From Streptococcus toyakuensis (GTDB lineage Bacteria; Bacillota; Bacilli; Lactobacillales; Streptococcaceae): a stretch of DNA of 64,000 nt. Position 1 is the stretch's first letter. Each line of letters begins with the position of its first letter. The stretch covers positions 1,249,001 to 1,313,000 of the forward strand of contig NZ_AP024523.1 of NCBI RefSeq assembly GCF_024346585.1. Reading direction: 5' to 3'. The notes under the pieces are model-generated. The model was given only the letters and a program-made list of their open reading frames with translations. It ran no database searches and had not been told where the DNA came from. Shown in pieces: positions 28,628-38,027 of the stretch. The position numbers and the translations under genes were made by a program.

Positions 28628-30154
28628 ATGATAAAAATCAATCACCTGACCATCACACAAAACAAAGATTTACGAGACCTTGTCTCAGACTTAAACATGA
28701 CCATCCAAGACGGGGAAAAGATAGCTATTATTGGAGAGGAAGGAAATGGCAAATCAACCTTGATTAAAACTTTAATGGGAGAAACTTTACCTGATTTCAC
28801 TATCAGGGGAGACATTCAATCTGATTATCAATCAATAGCCTACATTCCTCAAAAACTCCCCGAAGAGCTGAAAAAGAAAAGTCTACACGACTACTTCTTT
28901 TTGGATTTTGCTGATTTAGACTACAGTATCCTCTATCGTTTGGCTGAGGAGTTACACTTTGATAGCAACCGTTTCGCTAGCGTTCAAGAGATTGGAAGCC
29001 TTTCGGGGGGCGAAGCTTTGAAAATTCAGCTCATCCATGAGTTAGCCAAACCCTTTGAGATTCTATTTTTAGATGAACCTTCAAATGACCTAGACCTTGA
29101 GACGGTTGATTGGCTAAAAAGTCAGATTCGAAAGATTCGGCAAACCGTTATTTTCATTTCCCATGATGAAGACTTTCTTTCTGAAACGGCTGATACTATT
29201 GTCCACTTGCGACTGGTCAAGCACCGTAAAGAAGCGGAAACGCTAGTAGAGCATTTAGACTATGATAGCTATAGCGACCAGAGAAAGGCTAATTTTATAA
29301 AACAAAGCCAACAAGCTGCTAACGACCAACGAGCCTACGATAAAACCATGGAAAAACATCGGCGAGTCAAGCAAAATGTAGAAACTGCGCTTCGAGCTAC
29401 CAAAGACAGTACTGCTGGGCGCCTATTAGCTAAAAAGATGAAAAATGTTCTCTCTCAAGAAAAACGCATTGAAAAGACAGCTAAGTCCATGACCCAAAAA
29501 CCACTTGAAGAAGAACACATTCAACTTTTCTTCTCAGATATACAGCCATTACCTGCTTCTAAAGTCTTAATCCAGCTGGAAAAAGAAAATTTATCCATTG
29601 ACGACCGAGTTTTGGCTCGAGAACTACAACTAACTGTCCGTGGCCAAGAAAAAATCGGTATCATCGGCCAAAATGGTGTTGGTAAATCAACTCTGTTAGC
29701 CAAGTTACAGCAACTTCTTAATGATAAAAGAGAAATTTCGCTTGGTTATATGCCACAAGATTACCATAAGAAACTGCAATTAGATTTATCTCCAGTAGCC
29801 TATCTCAGCAAAGCTGGGGAAAAAGAGGAACTACAGAAAATCCAATCCTACTTAGCCAGCCTCAATTTCAGTTACCCAGAAATGCAGCATCAAATCCGCT
29901 CCTTATCTGGCGGACAACAGGGAAAACTCCTGCTTTTGGATTTAGTCTTACGCAAACCAAACTTTCTCCTACTGGATGAACCCACACGAAACTTTTCTCC
30001 AACTTCTCAACCCGAAATTAGAAAACTCTTTGCAACCTATCCAGGCGGTATCATCACTGTTTCGCATGACCGTCGTTTCTTAAAAGAGGTCTGTTCGACT
30101 ATCTATCGCTTGACAGAACACGGTTTGGATGTAGTTAATTTAGACAATTTATAA
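28628..30154 (+). CDS. ABC-F family ATPase (probable ribosome-protection protein)
   Basis: 508 residues, two ABC domains without membrane segments. Walker A GEEGNGKSTL and GQNGVGKSTL, signatures LSGGEALKIQL and LSGGQQGKLLL, Walker B LFLDEPSNDL and LLLDEPTRNFSP. The charged linker between the domains (about 195-290) is the tip that reaches into the ribosome in antibiotic-resistance ABC-F proteins of the Lsa/Vga type. I start at the ATG of 28628 (AAAGGG upstream); an upstream ATG adds 11 residues without a ribosome site. The attenuator leader supports an antibiotic-inducible role. Which drugs cannot be read from sequence. Confidence 0.82.
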   Translation: MIKINHLTITQNKDLRDLVSDLNMTIQDGEKIAIIGEEGNGKSTLIKTLMGETLPDFTIRGDIQSDYQSIAYIPQKLPEELKKKSLHDYFFLDFADLDYSILYRLAEELHFDSNRFASVQEIGSLSGGEALKIQLIHELAKPFEILFLDEPSNDLDLETVDWLKSQIRKIRQTVIFISHDEDFLSETADTIVHLRLVKHRKEAETLVEHLDYDSYSDQRKANFIKQSQQAANDQRAYDKTMEKHRRVKQNVETALRATKDSTAGRLLAKKMKNVLSQEKRIEKTAKSMTQKPLEEEHIQLFFSDIQPLPASKVLIQLEKENLSIDDRVLARELQLTVRGQEKIGIIGQNGVGKSTLLAKLQQLLNDKREISLGYMPQDYHKKLQLDLSPVAYLSKAGEKEELQKIQSYLASLNFSYPEMQHQIRSLSGGQQGKLLLLDLVLRKPNFLLLDEPTRNFSPTSQPEIRKLFATYPGGIITVSHDRRFLKEVCSTIYRLTEHGLDVVNLDNL

Positions 30155-30225
30155 ATTTGCAACATAGCAGATAGGTGGGGCAAAAACACAATTTTAGGAG
30201 AAGAGAAAGTAAATCTTCCCACAAT

Positions 30226-30272
30226 AAAACGCATAATATCAAGTTTTTTTCACACCTGATATTATGCGTTTT
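30226..30272. terminator. Bidirectional terminator between ABC-F and htpX
   Basis: AAAACGCATAATATCA (30226-30241) and TGATATTATGCGTTTT (30257-30272) form a perfect 16-bp stem. T runs on both strands serve the two convergent genes. Confidence 0.92.
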
Positions 30273-30305
30273 TCAGATTTTAAAGGCTTTTTCCCAGCCT
30301 TCATT

Positions 30306-31205
30306 TTACATATGTTTTAAACGTTCAATACGTTCTGAGATAGGTGGGTGGGTATAAAAGAGTTTTTGGAACCCTCCACCTTTCTTGGGATCATTGATAT
30401 AAAGTGCACTGCTGGCGTCATCAACATGGTGATGCATCGGCTCGCTATTGTCCAACTTACGTAGAGCATTGATCATTCCTTGAGGATTGCGGGTCAACTC
30501 GACACTGGAAGCATCAGCTAGGAATTCCCTCTGGCGGGAAATAGCTAGTTGCACCAAGGTTGCAGCAAGAGGTGCCAGCACAATAGCTAGTAGAGAAACC
30601 ACGAGCATAATGATTTCTAAGCCATTTCCGTCACGATCATCGTCATTTCGTCTGCGACCTGCCCCACCCCACCACATCATACGACCTGCCATACTAGAAA
30701 GCATGGTGATAGCACTGGCAAGGGCAACAGCAATTGTCGAAATGCGGATATCATAATTACGAATATGACTAACTTCATGCCCCATAACAGCTTCTAGTTC
30801 TTCACGATTCATGATAGCGAGGAGACCTGACGTCGCAGCAACCGCCGCATTTTGAGGATTAGAACCTGTCGCAAAGGCATTTAAAGAAGAATCCTCAATG
30901 ATGAAAACACGGGGCATAGGAATCTGAGCCACCATAGCCATATCTTCCACTACATGGTAGAGGTCTGGTGCCGTTTGCTCATCAACTTCACGCGCGCCAT
31001 TCATGGACATGACAATCTCTGTTGATTGAAAAATCATAGACATGGCATAGATAAATCCGATAATCAGTGCAATAACCAAACCGCCAAGCCCAGATCGCAT
31101 GAAGAGGTAACCAACTGCATAGCCAACCAGAGCTAAGAGTAGGAAAAATACCAGCAACAAAATCCAGGTTCTTCGTTTATTGCTTGCAATTTGATCAAAC
31201 AACAT
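30306..31205 (-). CDS. htpX: Membrane zinc metalloprotease HtpX
   Basis: M48-family protease for membrane-protein quality control. 299 residues from the ATG at 31205. AGGTG lies five bases upstream; a GTG three codons earlier is also open. Two N-terminal membrane segments (about 15-55), the zinc site [11 protein letters not shown] at about 130-140 with the third ligand Glu in [11 protein letters not shown], and two further hydrophobic segments at 155-215. The LemA gene stop lies just upstream, indicating a lemA-htpX operon as in other streptococci. Confidence 0.93.
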   Translation of the reverse strand: MLFDQIASNKRRTWILLLVFFLLLALVGYAVGYLFMRSGLGGLVIALIIGFIYAMSMIFQSTEIVMSMNGAREVDEQTAPDLYHVVEDMAMVAQIPMPRVFIIEDSSLNAFATGSNPQNAAVAATSGLLAIMNREELEAVMGHEVSHIRNYDIRISTIAVALASAITMLSSMAGRMMWWGGAGRRRNDDDRDGNGLEIIMLVVSLLAIVLAPLAATLVQLAISRQREFLADASSVELTRNPQGMINALRKLDNSEPMHHHVDDASSALYINDPKKGGGFQKLFYTHPPISERIERLKHM

Positions 31206-31206
31206 C

Positions 31207-31767
31207 TTAGTCACCTAAACCGCTAAAATCAACTTTAGGAACTGCCTTTTCCTCTTCTGGTGTTTGAAGGAAATCTGCTGCTTTAAATCCAAACATTCCA
31301 GCGATAATATTGCTTGGGAAAGTTTCTAATTTTACATTGTAGTTGCTGACAACACTGTTGTAGAGTTGACGAGAGTAAGAAATTTTATTTTCTGTGTTTG
31401 TCAACTCCTCTTGCAATTTAACAAAGTTTGCACTAGCTTTCAAATCTGGATAGCTTTCTGCAACTGCAAAAATACCTGAAACCTGACGAGTAAGGGCATC
31501 ACTAGCTTTCATAGCTTCTGCTGGTGAAGTCGCTGCCGCCACTTGGTTACGTAGTTCTGCCACCTTTTCAAGGGTAGAACCTTCATATTTTGCATAACCT
31601 TTTACAGTTTCAATCAAGTTTGGCAAGAGGTCATTTCGACGTTTCAACTGAACATCAATCTGGCTCCAAGCCTCCTTGGTTTGCATACGATTCTTAACCA
31701 AACCGTTATAACTAACAATCACAAAAATAACAATAAGAGCTAAAACTCCAAGAATAATCCAAGTCAT
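31207..31767 (-). CDS. lemA: LemA family protein
   Basis: 186 residues: one N-terminal membrane anchor (about 2-20) and a long helical-bundle domain outside or inside the cell. LemA signatures are [20 protein letters not shown] with [20 protein letters not shown] (two adjoining pieces) and the [18 protein letters not shown] segment. The function is not known in detail. It is constantly paired with htpX, as here. Confidence 0.9.
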   Translation of the reverse strand: MTWIILGVLALIVIFVIVSYNGLVKNRMQTKEAWSQIDVQLKRRNDLLPNLIETVKGYAKYEGSTLEKVAELRNQVAAATSPAEAMKASDALTRQVSGIFAVAESYPDLKASANFVKLQEELTNTENKISYSRQLYNSVVSNYNVKLETFPSNIIAGMFGFKAADFLQTPEEEKAVPKVDFSGLGD

Positions 31768-31860
31768 TATATAAGTCCTTTCTGCTTTTAGATTAGTACC
31801 AGTATATCAAATTTTTAATGATTGTGGTAAAATAAGATGATACTAAAGAAGGAAAAAACT

Positions 31861-32574
31861 ATGAAACCAGAAACATTTTACAACTTGCTTGCCGAGCAAA
31901 ATCTTTCACTTTCGGACCAGCAAAAAAAACAATTTGAACGCTATTTTGAACTCTTGGTCGAGTGGAATGAGAAGATTAATTTGACGGCTATTACAGATAA
32001 GGAAGAAGTCTATCTGAAACACTTTTACGATTCGATTGCACCCATTCTGCAAGGCTTAATTTCAAATGAAACTATCAAACTTCTTGATATTGGAGCCGGG
32101 GCAGGATTTCCTAGTCTACCTATGAAAATCCTCTATCCTCAGCTAAATGTAACTATCATTGATTCTCTCAACAAGCGCATCAACTTCCTCAAACTTTTGG
32201 CTCAGGAACTGGATTTAGACGATGTTCATTTCTACCATGGACGTGCCGAAGATTTTGCCCAAGACAAAAACTTCCGTGCTCAGTATGATTTTGTAACGGC
32301 TCGTGCGGTTGCCCGTATGCAAGTCCTATCTGAATTAACTATTCCCTACCTTAAAGTTGGCGGAAAACTATTGGCACTCAAGGCTAGCAATGCTCCTGAG
32401 GAATTATTAGAAGCTAAGAATGCCCTCAACCTCCTTTTTAGTAAAGTAGAAGACAATCTCAGCTACGCCCTACCAAATGGAGATCCACGTTACATCACAG
32501 TGGTAGAAAAGAAAAAAGAAACACCAAATAAATATCCAAGAAAGGCTGGCATGCCCAACAAACGCCCGCTTTAA
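31861..32574 (+). CDS. rsmG: 16S rRNA m7G527 methyltransferase
   Basis: SAM-dependent methylation of G527 of 16S rRNA (loss gives low-level streptomycin resistance). 237 residues. SAM motif [18 protein letters not shown] at about 70-87 and [10 protein letters not shown] near the N-terminus. The ATG at 31861 is chosen for the GAAGGA site upstream and the family N-terminus [10 protein letters not shown]. Divergent from lemA-htpX. Confidence 0.95.
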   Translation: MKPETFYNLLAEQNLSLSDQQKKQFERYFELLVEWNEKINLTAITDKEEVYLKHFYDSIAPILQGLISNETIKLLDIGAGAGFPSLPMKILYPQLNVTIIDSLNKRINFLKLLAQELDLDDVHFYHGRAEDFAQDKNFRAQYDFVTARAVARMQVLSELTIPYLKVGGKLLALKASNAPEELLEAKNALNLLFSKVEDNLSYALPNGDPRYITVVEKKKETPNKYPRKAGMPNKRPL

Positions 32575-32592
32575 ATTTTTTAGTAAAAAAAT

Positions 32593-32703
32593 ATTTACAA
32601 AGTCAGCCTCGCTCTTTTATTTTCAGGCTCGGGAAAAAATGATTTACAAAATCAACCTCGCTCTTTTATTTCTAGGCTCGGGAAAAAATGATTTACAAAA
32701 TCA
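32593..32703 (+). repeat. 49-bp tandem repeat (2.3 copies) upstream of pyrP
   Basis: Units at 32593-32641 and 32642-32690 plus a partial third at 32691-32703. Each begins ATTTACAAA and contains GGCTCGGGAAAAAATG. The partial copy supplies the -35 TTTACA of the pyrP promoter. Confidence 0.9.
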
Positions 32704-32720
32704 TTTTTTTCTGCTATACT
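32692..32720 (+). promoter_or_regulatory. pyrP promoter
   Basis: TTTACA (32692-32697), 17-bp spacer, TATACT (32715-32720). The -35 lies in the last, partial tandem-repeat unit. Confidence 0.8.
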
Positions 32721-32742
32721 ATCCTAAGCAAAGGTTTTTAAT

Positions 32743-32760
32743 GTCATCCCGTGAGGTGAC
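32743..32760 (+). promoter_or_regulatory. PyrR-binding RNA hairpin of pyrP
   Basis: GTCATCCCGTGAGGTGAC: stem GTCA/TGAC with the conserved UCCCGUGAGG loop, the same type of PyrR target as that ahead of pyrR. Confidence 0.85.
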
Positions 32761-32818
32761 GAAGACGCAGAAATACTTGAAACTCTTTAAAGTCTAAATT
32801 TTAAAGAAGTCTTACTCT

Positions 32819-32854
32819 GAGGGCCTATTGCTGTAAAATAATGGGCTCTTTTTT
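32819..32854 (+). terminator. PyrR attenuator terminator of pyrP
   Basis: Imperfect stem (GAG/CTC, CC/GG, TATT/AATA) followed by six T, 22 bp before the pyrP ATG. Confidence 0.7.
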
Positions 32855-32876
32855 GATGCCCAAAAGTGAGGTTTAT

Positions 32877-34160
32877 ATGAAACAAGAATCAACTGTTGAT
32901 TTGTTACTAGACGTTGACCAACGTCCTTCGGCTGGAAAAGGAATTCTCCTTAGTTTCCAACACGTTTTCGCCATGTTCGGTGCGACCATCTTGGTACCCT
33001 TGATTTTGGGAATGCCTGTATCTGTTGCCCTTTTTGCTTCAGGTGTCGGGACACTCATCTATATGATTTCAACTGGATTTAAAGTTCCAGTTTATCTAGG
33101 TTCTTCTTTTGCCTTTATCACAGCAATGTCACTGGCTATGAAAGAAATGGGGGGTGATGTATCTGCTGCTCAAACAGGAGTTATCTTGACTGGTTTGGTC
33201 TATGTCCTTGTGGCTGCAGGTGTTCGTTTTGCAGGTACAAAATGGATTGATAAACTCTTGCCACCAATCATCATCGGACCTATGATTATCGTTATCGGTC
33301 TGGGACTTGCAGGTTCAGCTGTTACCAATGCTGGTCTTGTAGCTGACGGGAATTGGAAAAATGCTCTTGTAGCAGTTGTTACTTTCTTGATTGCTGCCTT
33401 TATCAATACAAAAGGAAAAGGCTTCCTACGAATCATTCCATTCCTCTTTGCCATTATCGGTGGTTACCTCTTCGCACTAACACTTGGCTTGGTTGACTTT
33501 ACACCAGTTCTTAAAGCCAACTGGTTCGAGATTCCTGGTTTCTACTTGCCATTTAATACAGGCGGTGCCTTTAAAGAATACAATCTTTACTTCGGTCCAG
33601 AAACCATCGCTATCTTGCCAATCGCTATCGTAACAATTTCTGAACATATCGGAGACCATACTGTTTTGGGTCAAATCTGTGGCCGTCAATTCTTGAAAGA
33701 ACCAGGTCTTCACCGTACTCTTCTTGGTGACGGTATCGCAACTTCAGTTTCTGCCTTCCTTGGTGGACCAGCCAATACAACTTATGGAGAAAATACAGGG
33801 GTTATCGGTATGACTCGTATCGCTTCTGTCTCAGTTATCCGTAACGCTGCCTTCATCGCGATTGCCCTTAGCTTCCTTGGTAAATTCACTGCCTTGATTT
33901 CAACCATTCCAAATGCTGTACTTGGTGGTATGTCAATCCTTCTCTACGGAGTTATCGCAAGTAATGGTTTGAAAGTCTTGATCAAAGAACGTGTAGACTT
34001 CAGTCAAATGCGTAACCTAATCATCGCAAGTGCTATGTTGGTCCTTGGACTTGGAGGAGCTATCCTTAAACTTGGTCCAGTTACCCTTTCAGGTACTGCC
34101 CTATCAGCCATGACAGGAATCATCTTGAACTTGATCTTACCATACGAAAATAAAGATTAA
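32877..34160 (+). CDS. pyrP: Uracil permease
   Basis: Nucleobase:cation symporter (NCS2, UraA type) importing uracil. 427 residues, about 14 membrane segments. The family stretch FQHVFAMFGATILVPLI lies near the N-terminus, and the substrate-site regions TISEHIGDHTVLGQ and GGPANTTYGENTGVIG are intact. The ATG at 32877 has GAGG upstream; an earlier in-frame ATG in the leader would add 12 residues. PyrR-controlled, hence tied to the pyr operon at 20-26 kb. Confidence 0.94.
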   Translation: MKQESTVDLLLDVDQRPSAGKGILLSFQHVFAMFGATILVPLILGMPVSVALFASGVGTLIYMISTGFKVPVYLGSSFAFITAMSLAMKEMGGDVSAAQTGVILTGLVYVLVAAGVRFAGTKWIDKLLPPIIIGPMIIVIGLGLAGSAVTNAGLVADGNWKNALVAVVTFLIAAFINTKGKGFLRIIPFLFAIIGGYLFALTLGLVDFTPVLKANWFEIPGFYLPFNTGGAFKEYNLYFGPETIAILPIAIVTISEHIGDHTVLGQICGRQFLKEPGLHRTLLGDGIATSVSAFLGGPANTTYGENTGVIGMTRIASVSVIRNAAFIAIALSFLGKFTALISTIPNAVLGGMSILLYGVIASNGLKVLIKERVDFSQMRNLIIASAMLVLGLGGAILKLGPVTLSGTALSAMTGIILNLILPYENKD

Positions 34161-34182
34161 GAGTCTAAACACATCAAAAAAC

Positions 34183-34214
34183 GAGCATTTCCAATTACGG
34201 AAGTGCTCATTTTT
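34183..34214 (+). terminator. pyrP terminator
   Basis: GAGCATTTCC (34183-34192) pairs with GGAAGTGCTC (34199-34208) with one G-U pair, then a T run. Confidence 0.85.
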
Positions 34215-34223
34215 CTTCTTTCT

Positions 34224-34252
34224 AAAAAAGGAAAGCCCTGCGGCCTTCCTTT
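34224..34252 (-). terminator. ffh terminator
   Basis: On the minus strand AAGGAAGGCC and GGGCTTTCCTT form a stem with a short loop, followed by four T, directly after the ffh stop. Confidence 0.8.
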
Positions 34253-34255
34253 GTC

Positions 34256-35827
34256 TTACTTACGTTTCTTCTTCGCTTTTTTCATTTTGTTAGCCATACG
34301 TTTCATTGACTGTTTCATGGCAAATTCACCGATTTTACCTTTTAGTCCGCCACCAAACATCTGGCTCATATCTGGCATTCCTGCTCCTCCGAGAGCTGAC
34401 AGGTCAGGCATACCGCCTTGTCCCATCATTCCTTCAAGGGCAGACATATCTATTCCTCCCATATTTGGCATATTTTTAGGAAGGTTGTTTGGATTGATTC
34501 CCATTTGCTTCATCATTTTGTTCATATCTCCAGACATGACACCTTGCATGAGTTGTTTAGCCTGGTTAAAGTCTTTGATGAATTTATTGACTTCTACAAA
34601 AGTATTTCCAGAACCTGCAGCGATACGACGGCGACGGCTTGGATTTAACAAATCGGGATTTTCACGCTCCTCAGGAGTCATCGAAGACACAATGGCACGT
34701 TTACGAGCAATCTGGCGTTCATCTACCTTCATGTTTTGAAGGGCTGGGTTGTTGGCCATACCTGGAATCATCTTGAGCAAGTCTTCCATCGGCCCCATGT
34801 TTTGCACCTGATCCAACTGATCAATGAAATCATTGAAATCAAAGGTATTTTCACGCATCTTCTCAGCCATTTCAAGGGCTTTTTGCTCATCGTATTCTTG
34901 AGAAGCTTTCTCAATCAAAGTGAGCATATCCCCCATGCCAAGGATACGGCTAGACATGCGGTCTGGGTGGAAGGTTTCAATGTCCGTAATCTTTTCACCT
35001 GTACCAGTAAACTTGATTGGTTTTCCAGTAATGTGACGAACAGATAAAGCAGCACCACCACGAGTGTCCCCATCAATCTTGGTAAGGATGACCCCAGTCA
35101 CTTCTAACTGAGCATTAAACTCACGCGCAACATTGGCCGCTTCTTGACCAATCATGGCATCAACCACGAGGAGAATTTCGTTTGGTTGAGCCAGTGCTTT
35201 CACGTCACGAAGCTCATTCATCAAAAGCTCATCAATCTGCAAACGACCTGCCGTATCAATCAAGACATAGTCATTATGATTAGCTTGGGCTTGCTCCAAA
35301 CCTTGACGTACAATCTCAACAGCTGGTACTTCTGTTCCAAGTGCGAAGACAGGCACATCAATTTGTTGTCCAAGAGTTTTGAGCTGGTCAATGGCTGCTG
35401 GACGATAGATATCCGCCGCAATCATCAAAGGACGAGCATTTTCTTCCTTCTTGAGTTTGTTGGCCAATTTACCAGCAAAGGTTGTTTTACCAGCTCCTTG
35501 TAAACCAACCATCATGATGATTGTAGGAATCTTAGGTGACTTGATAATCTCAGCTGTATCAGAACCTAAAACGTCTGTCAGTTCCTCATCAACGATTTTA
35601 ATAATCTGTTGCGCAGGATTAAGGGTATCAATGACCTCATGCCCGACTGCACGCTCACGAACTTTCTTGATAAAGTCCTTTACAACAGGCAAGGCAACGT
35701 CGGCCTCAAGCAAGGCCAAGCGAATTTCTTTGGTTGCCTCTTGGACATCAGATTCAGAGATTTTTCCTTTTTTACGTAGATTTTTAAAGACGTTCTGCAA
35801 ACGTTCTGTTAAACTTTCAAATGCCAT
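34256..35827 (-). CDS. ffh: Signal recognition particle protein
   Basis: SRP54 GTPase binding 4.5S RNA and signal sequences. 523 residues: N domain, G domain (G1 GLQGAGKTTFAGKLA, then DTAGRLQ and TKIDGD) and a methionine-rich M domain from about 300 on. The very C-terminus (about 445-500) is a Gly/Met-rich linker, then a basic tail of lysines. It lies 11 bp after ylxM, the usual pair. Confidence 0.96.
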   Translation of the reverse strand: MAFESLTERLQNVFKNLRKKGKISESDVQEATKEIRLALLEADVALPVVKDFIKKVRERAVGHEVIDTLNPAQQIIKIVDEELTDVLGSDTAEIIKSPKIPTIIMMVGLQGAGKTTFAGKLANKLKKEENARPLMIAADIYRPAAIDQLKTLGQQIDVPVFALGTEVPAVEIVRQGLEQAQANHNDYVLIDTAGRLQIDELLMNELRDVKALAQPNEILLVVDAMIGQEAANVAREFNAQLEVTGVILTKIDGDTRGGAALSVRHITGKPIKFTGTGEKITDIETFHPDRMSSRILGMGDMLTLIEKASQEYDEQKALEMAEKMRENTFDFNDFIDQLDQVQNMGPMEDLLKMIPGMANNPALQNMKVDERQIARKRAIVSSMTPEERENPDLLNPSRRRRIAAGSGNTFVEVNKFIKDFNQAKQLMQGVMSGDMNKMMKQMGINPNNLPKNMPNMGGIDMSALEGMMGQGGMPDLSALGGAGMPDMSQMFGGGLKGKIGEFAMKQSMKRMANKMKKAKKKRK

Positions 35828-35838
35828 TTTTCTTCCTC

Positions 35839-36171
35839 TTATTCTCTATTATCAATACTGGTCAAAATCTCAATTTGCTCTTGCAGAAAAGCATCCTCTG
35901 GATAACGCTCTAAAATCTGGTCAAAAATTTGACTGCGAACAATGTAGTCCGAGTACATGTGCAATTTCATCTCATAATCTTCCAGAATCTTTTCTGTCCG
36001 CTTGATATTATCATAGACAGCCTGACGACTGACACCAAACTCCTCGGCAATCTCAGCAAGGCTGTAATCATCAGCGTAGTATAGCTCGATATAATTCATT
36101 TGCTTATCTGTCAAAAGCGCCGCATAAAATTCAAAGAGCGCATTCATACGATTGGTTTTTTCGATTTCCAT
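35839..36171 (-). CDS. ylxM: YlxM family HTH protein
   Basis: 110 residues, sigma-70 region-4-like helix-turn-helix ([20 protein letters not shown] at about 40-60). Thought to act in the SRP pathway because it always precedes ffh. An extended -10 promoter (TGG plus TATAAT, 36179-36184) lies only a few bases upstream of its start, with a very short leader. Confidence 0.92.
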   Translation of the reverse strand: MEIEKTNRMNALFEFYAALLTDKQMNYIELYYADDYSLAEIAEEFGVSRQAVYDNIKRTEKILEDYEMKLHMYSDYIVRSQIFDQILERYPEDAFLQEQIEILTSIDNRE

Positions 36172-36261
36172 AACTTTTATTATACCAAAAAATAGTCTAA
36201 TCTACCACATTAGCAGGCTAATCCGAAAAGATAGCTAGCTAAATTTGAAAAAGACATGAGC

Positions 36262-36639
36262 CTAGCACCAAGTAATTTCCAATTGATAGCTGGCAAAGGG
36301 ATGTCCCTCTTGATTTTGTAGTTGATAATCTAGTTCAATCTTTTGCCCATCAACTTGATAATGGCTCGTTTGGATGATAAACTCCTGCATGCCCATAGGT
36401 GTGGGAATATAGGCTAAACTATTGCTATCCTTTAGAAAGCGCATAATGGTCTTGGGATTGGAAAATCGGCTCATCACAAGTTCTTGACCATGAAATTTAA
36501 TAACCACTTTTTCCTTTTCCTCATTATAGAAAAGCAGGTAGCTATAATCTCCTTTTTCATGCACTTCCACGTCATAAAGCTGGTCAATCACTTCCAACTG
36601 CTCATCAAACTGAATCGTATTTCGCATCCGAATCTTCAC
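36262..36639 (-). CDS. DUF1934 family protein
   Basis: 125-residue beta-rich (lipocalin/calycin-like) protein of the YwiB/DUF1934 family. Signatures are the N-terminal KIRMRNTIQFDEQLEVIDQ and a late YQLEITWC end. Function unknown. Single gene, divergent from the HD phosphohydrolase gene across a 70-bp spacer. Confidence 0.8.
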   Translation of the reverse strand: MKIRMRNTIQFDEQLEVIDQLYDVEVHEKGDYSYLLFYNEEKEKVVIKFHGQELVMSRFSNPKTIMRFLKDSNSLAYIPTPMGMQEFIIQTSHYQVDGQKIELDYQLQNQEGHPFASYQLEITWC

Positions 36640-36695
36640 ATCAAGTCCTCTTTCTTGTCTCTTGTCCTACTATTTTACCAAAAACTCTAGCTTTT

Positions 36696-36704
36696 TGCTA
36701 TAAT
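36696..36704 (+). promoter_or_regulatory. Promoter of the HD gene (possible leaderless mRNA)
   Basis: Extended -10 TGCTATAAT (TATAAT at 36699-36704). Normal spacing puts the transcription start at about 36710-36712, that is on the ATG at 36711. No Shine-Dalgarno is present between them. Confidence 0.65.
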
Positions 36705-36710
36705 GGTCAT

Positions 36711-38015
36711 ATGAACGAAAAAGTATTCCGTGACCCAGTTCACAACTACATCCATGTCAATAATCAAATCATCTATGACTTGATTAATACAAAAGAATTT
36801 CAACGCTTGCGCCGGATCAAGCAACTGGGAACGTCCAGTTATACCTTCCACGGCGGAGAACACAGCCGCTTCTCTCACTGTCTAGGAGTCTATGAAATTG
36901 CACGACGTATCACAGAGATTTTTGAAGAAAAATATCCTGAAGAATGGAATCCTGCTGAGTCTCTCTTGACCATGACCGCTGCACTCCTTCATGACCTCGG
37001 ACATGGTGCCTACTCCCATACTTTTGAACATCTCTTTGATACAGACCACGAAGCTATTACTCAGGAAATTATCCAAAGTCCTGAAACGGAGATTCACCAA
37101 GTCCTACTACAAGTAGCGCCAGATTTTCCAGAAAAGGTAGCCAGTGTCATAGACCATACCTACCCTAACAAGCAGGTCGTGCAACTCATTTCCAGTCAAA
37201 TTGATGCAGACCGCATGGACTATCTCTTGCGTGACTCCTATTTTACAGGAGCATCTTATGGGGAATTTGACCTAACTCGGATCCTCCGAGTCATTCGTCC
37301 TGTCGCAAATGGTATCGCCTTTCAGCGCAATGGCATGCACGCCATCGAAGACTACGTCCTCAGTCGCTACCAGATGTACATGCAGGTTTATTTCCACCCA
37401 GCAACTCGGGCTATGGAAGTTCTCCTACAGAATCTTCTCAAGCGGGCTAAGGAACTTTATCCAGAAGACAAGGACTTCTTTGCCCGAACTTCTCCACATC
37501 TCCTGCCATTCTTTGAAAAAAATGTGACCTTGTCTGATTATCTGGCTCTGGATGATGGTGTGATGAATACCTACTTCCAACTCTGGATGACCAGTCCTGA
37601 CAAGATTTTAGCAGACTTATCACAGCGCTTTGTCAACCGCAAGGTCTTTAAATCCATTACCTTTTCACAAGAGGATCAAGACCAACTCGCCAGCATGAGA
37701 AAATTAGTTGAGGATATCGGCTTTGATCCGGACTACTACACTGCTATTCATAAGAACTTCGACCTCCCTTATGATATCTATCGTCCCGAATCTGAAAATC
37801 CACGAACACAGATTGAGATTTTACAAAAAAATGGAGAACTAGCCGAACTCTCTAGCCTGTCTCCTATCGTCCAATCTCTTGCTGGCAGTCGACACGGAGA
37901 TAATCGCTTTTATTTTCCAAAAGAAATGTTGGACCAAAACAGCATCTTCGCAAGCATTACCCAGCAATTTTTACACTTGATTGAGAACGATCATTTTACC
38001 CCAAATAAAAACTAG
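36711..38015 (+). CDS. HD-domain phosphohydrolase (dNTPase-like)
   Basis: 434 residues, YwfO/SAMHD1-like. N-terminus KVFRDPVHNYIHV, HD metal motif AALLHDLGHGAYSHTFEH at about 87-104, and SSQIDADRMDYLLRDSYFTG in the body. Relatives hydrolyse dNTPs. Cofactor and substrate are not readable here. Its promoter lies so close that the mRNA may be leaderless. It is followed by the Cof gene after 12 bp. Confidence 0.85.
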   Translation: MNEKVFRDPVHNYIHVNNQIIYDLINTKEFQRLRRIKQLGTSSYTFHGGEHSRFSHCLGVYEIARRITEIFEEKYPEEWNPAESLLTMTAALLHDLGHGAYSHTFEHLFDTDHEAITQEIIQSPETEIHQVLLQVAPDFPEKVASVIDHTYPNKQVVQLISSQIDADRMDYLLRDSYFTGASYGEFDLTRILRVIRPVANGIAFQRNGMHAIEDYVLSRYQMYMQVYFHPATRAMEVLLQNLLKRAKELYPEDKDFFARTSPHLLPFFEKNVTLSDYLALDDGVMNTYFQLWMTSPDKILADLSQRFVNRKVFKSITFSQEDQDQLASMRKLVEDIGFDPDYYTAIHKNFDLPYDIYRPESENPRTQIEILQKNGELAELSSLSPIVQSLAGSRHGDNRFYFPKEMLDQNSIFASITQQFLHLIENDHFTPNKN

Positions 38016-38027
38016 AAGAGGAATTTT

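Noticed and set aside
30175..30357. Plus-strand frame of 60 codons between the ABC-F and htpX genes
   Set aside because: It runs straight through the perfect 16-bp bidirectional terminator and has no conserved features.
34203..34739. 178-codon plus-strand frame opposite the ffh 3' end
   Set aside because: It is the complement of the Met/Gly-rich M-domain tail, low in complexity, and has no ribosome site.
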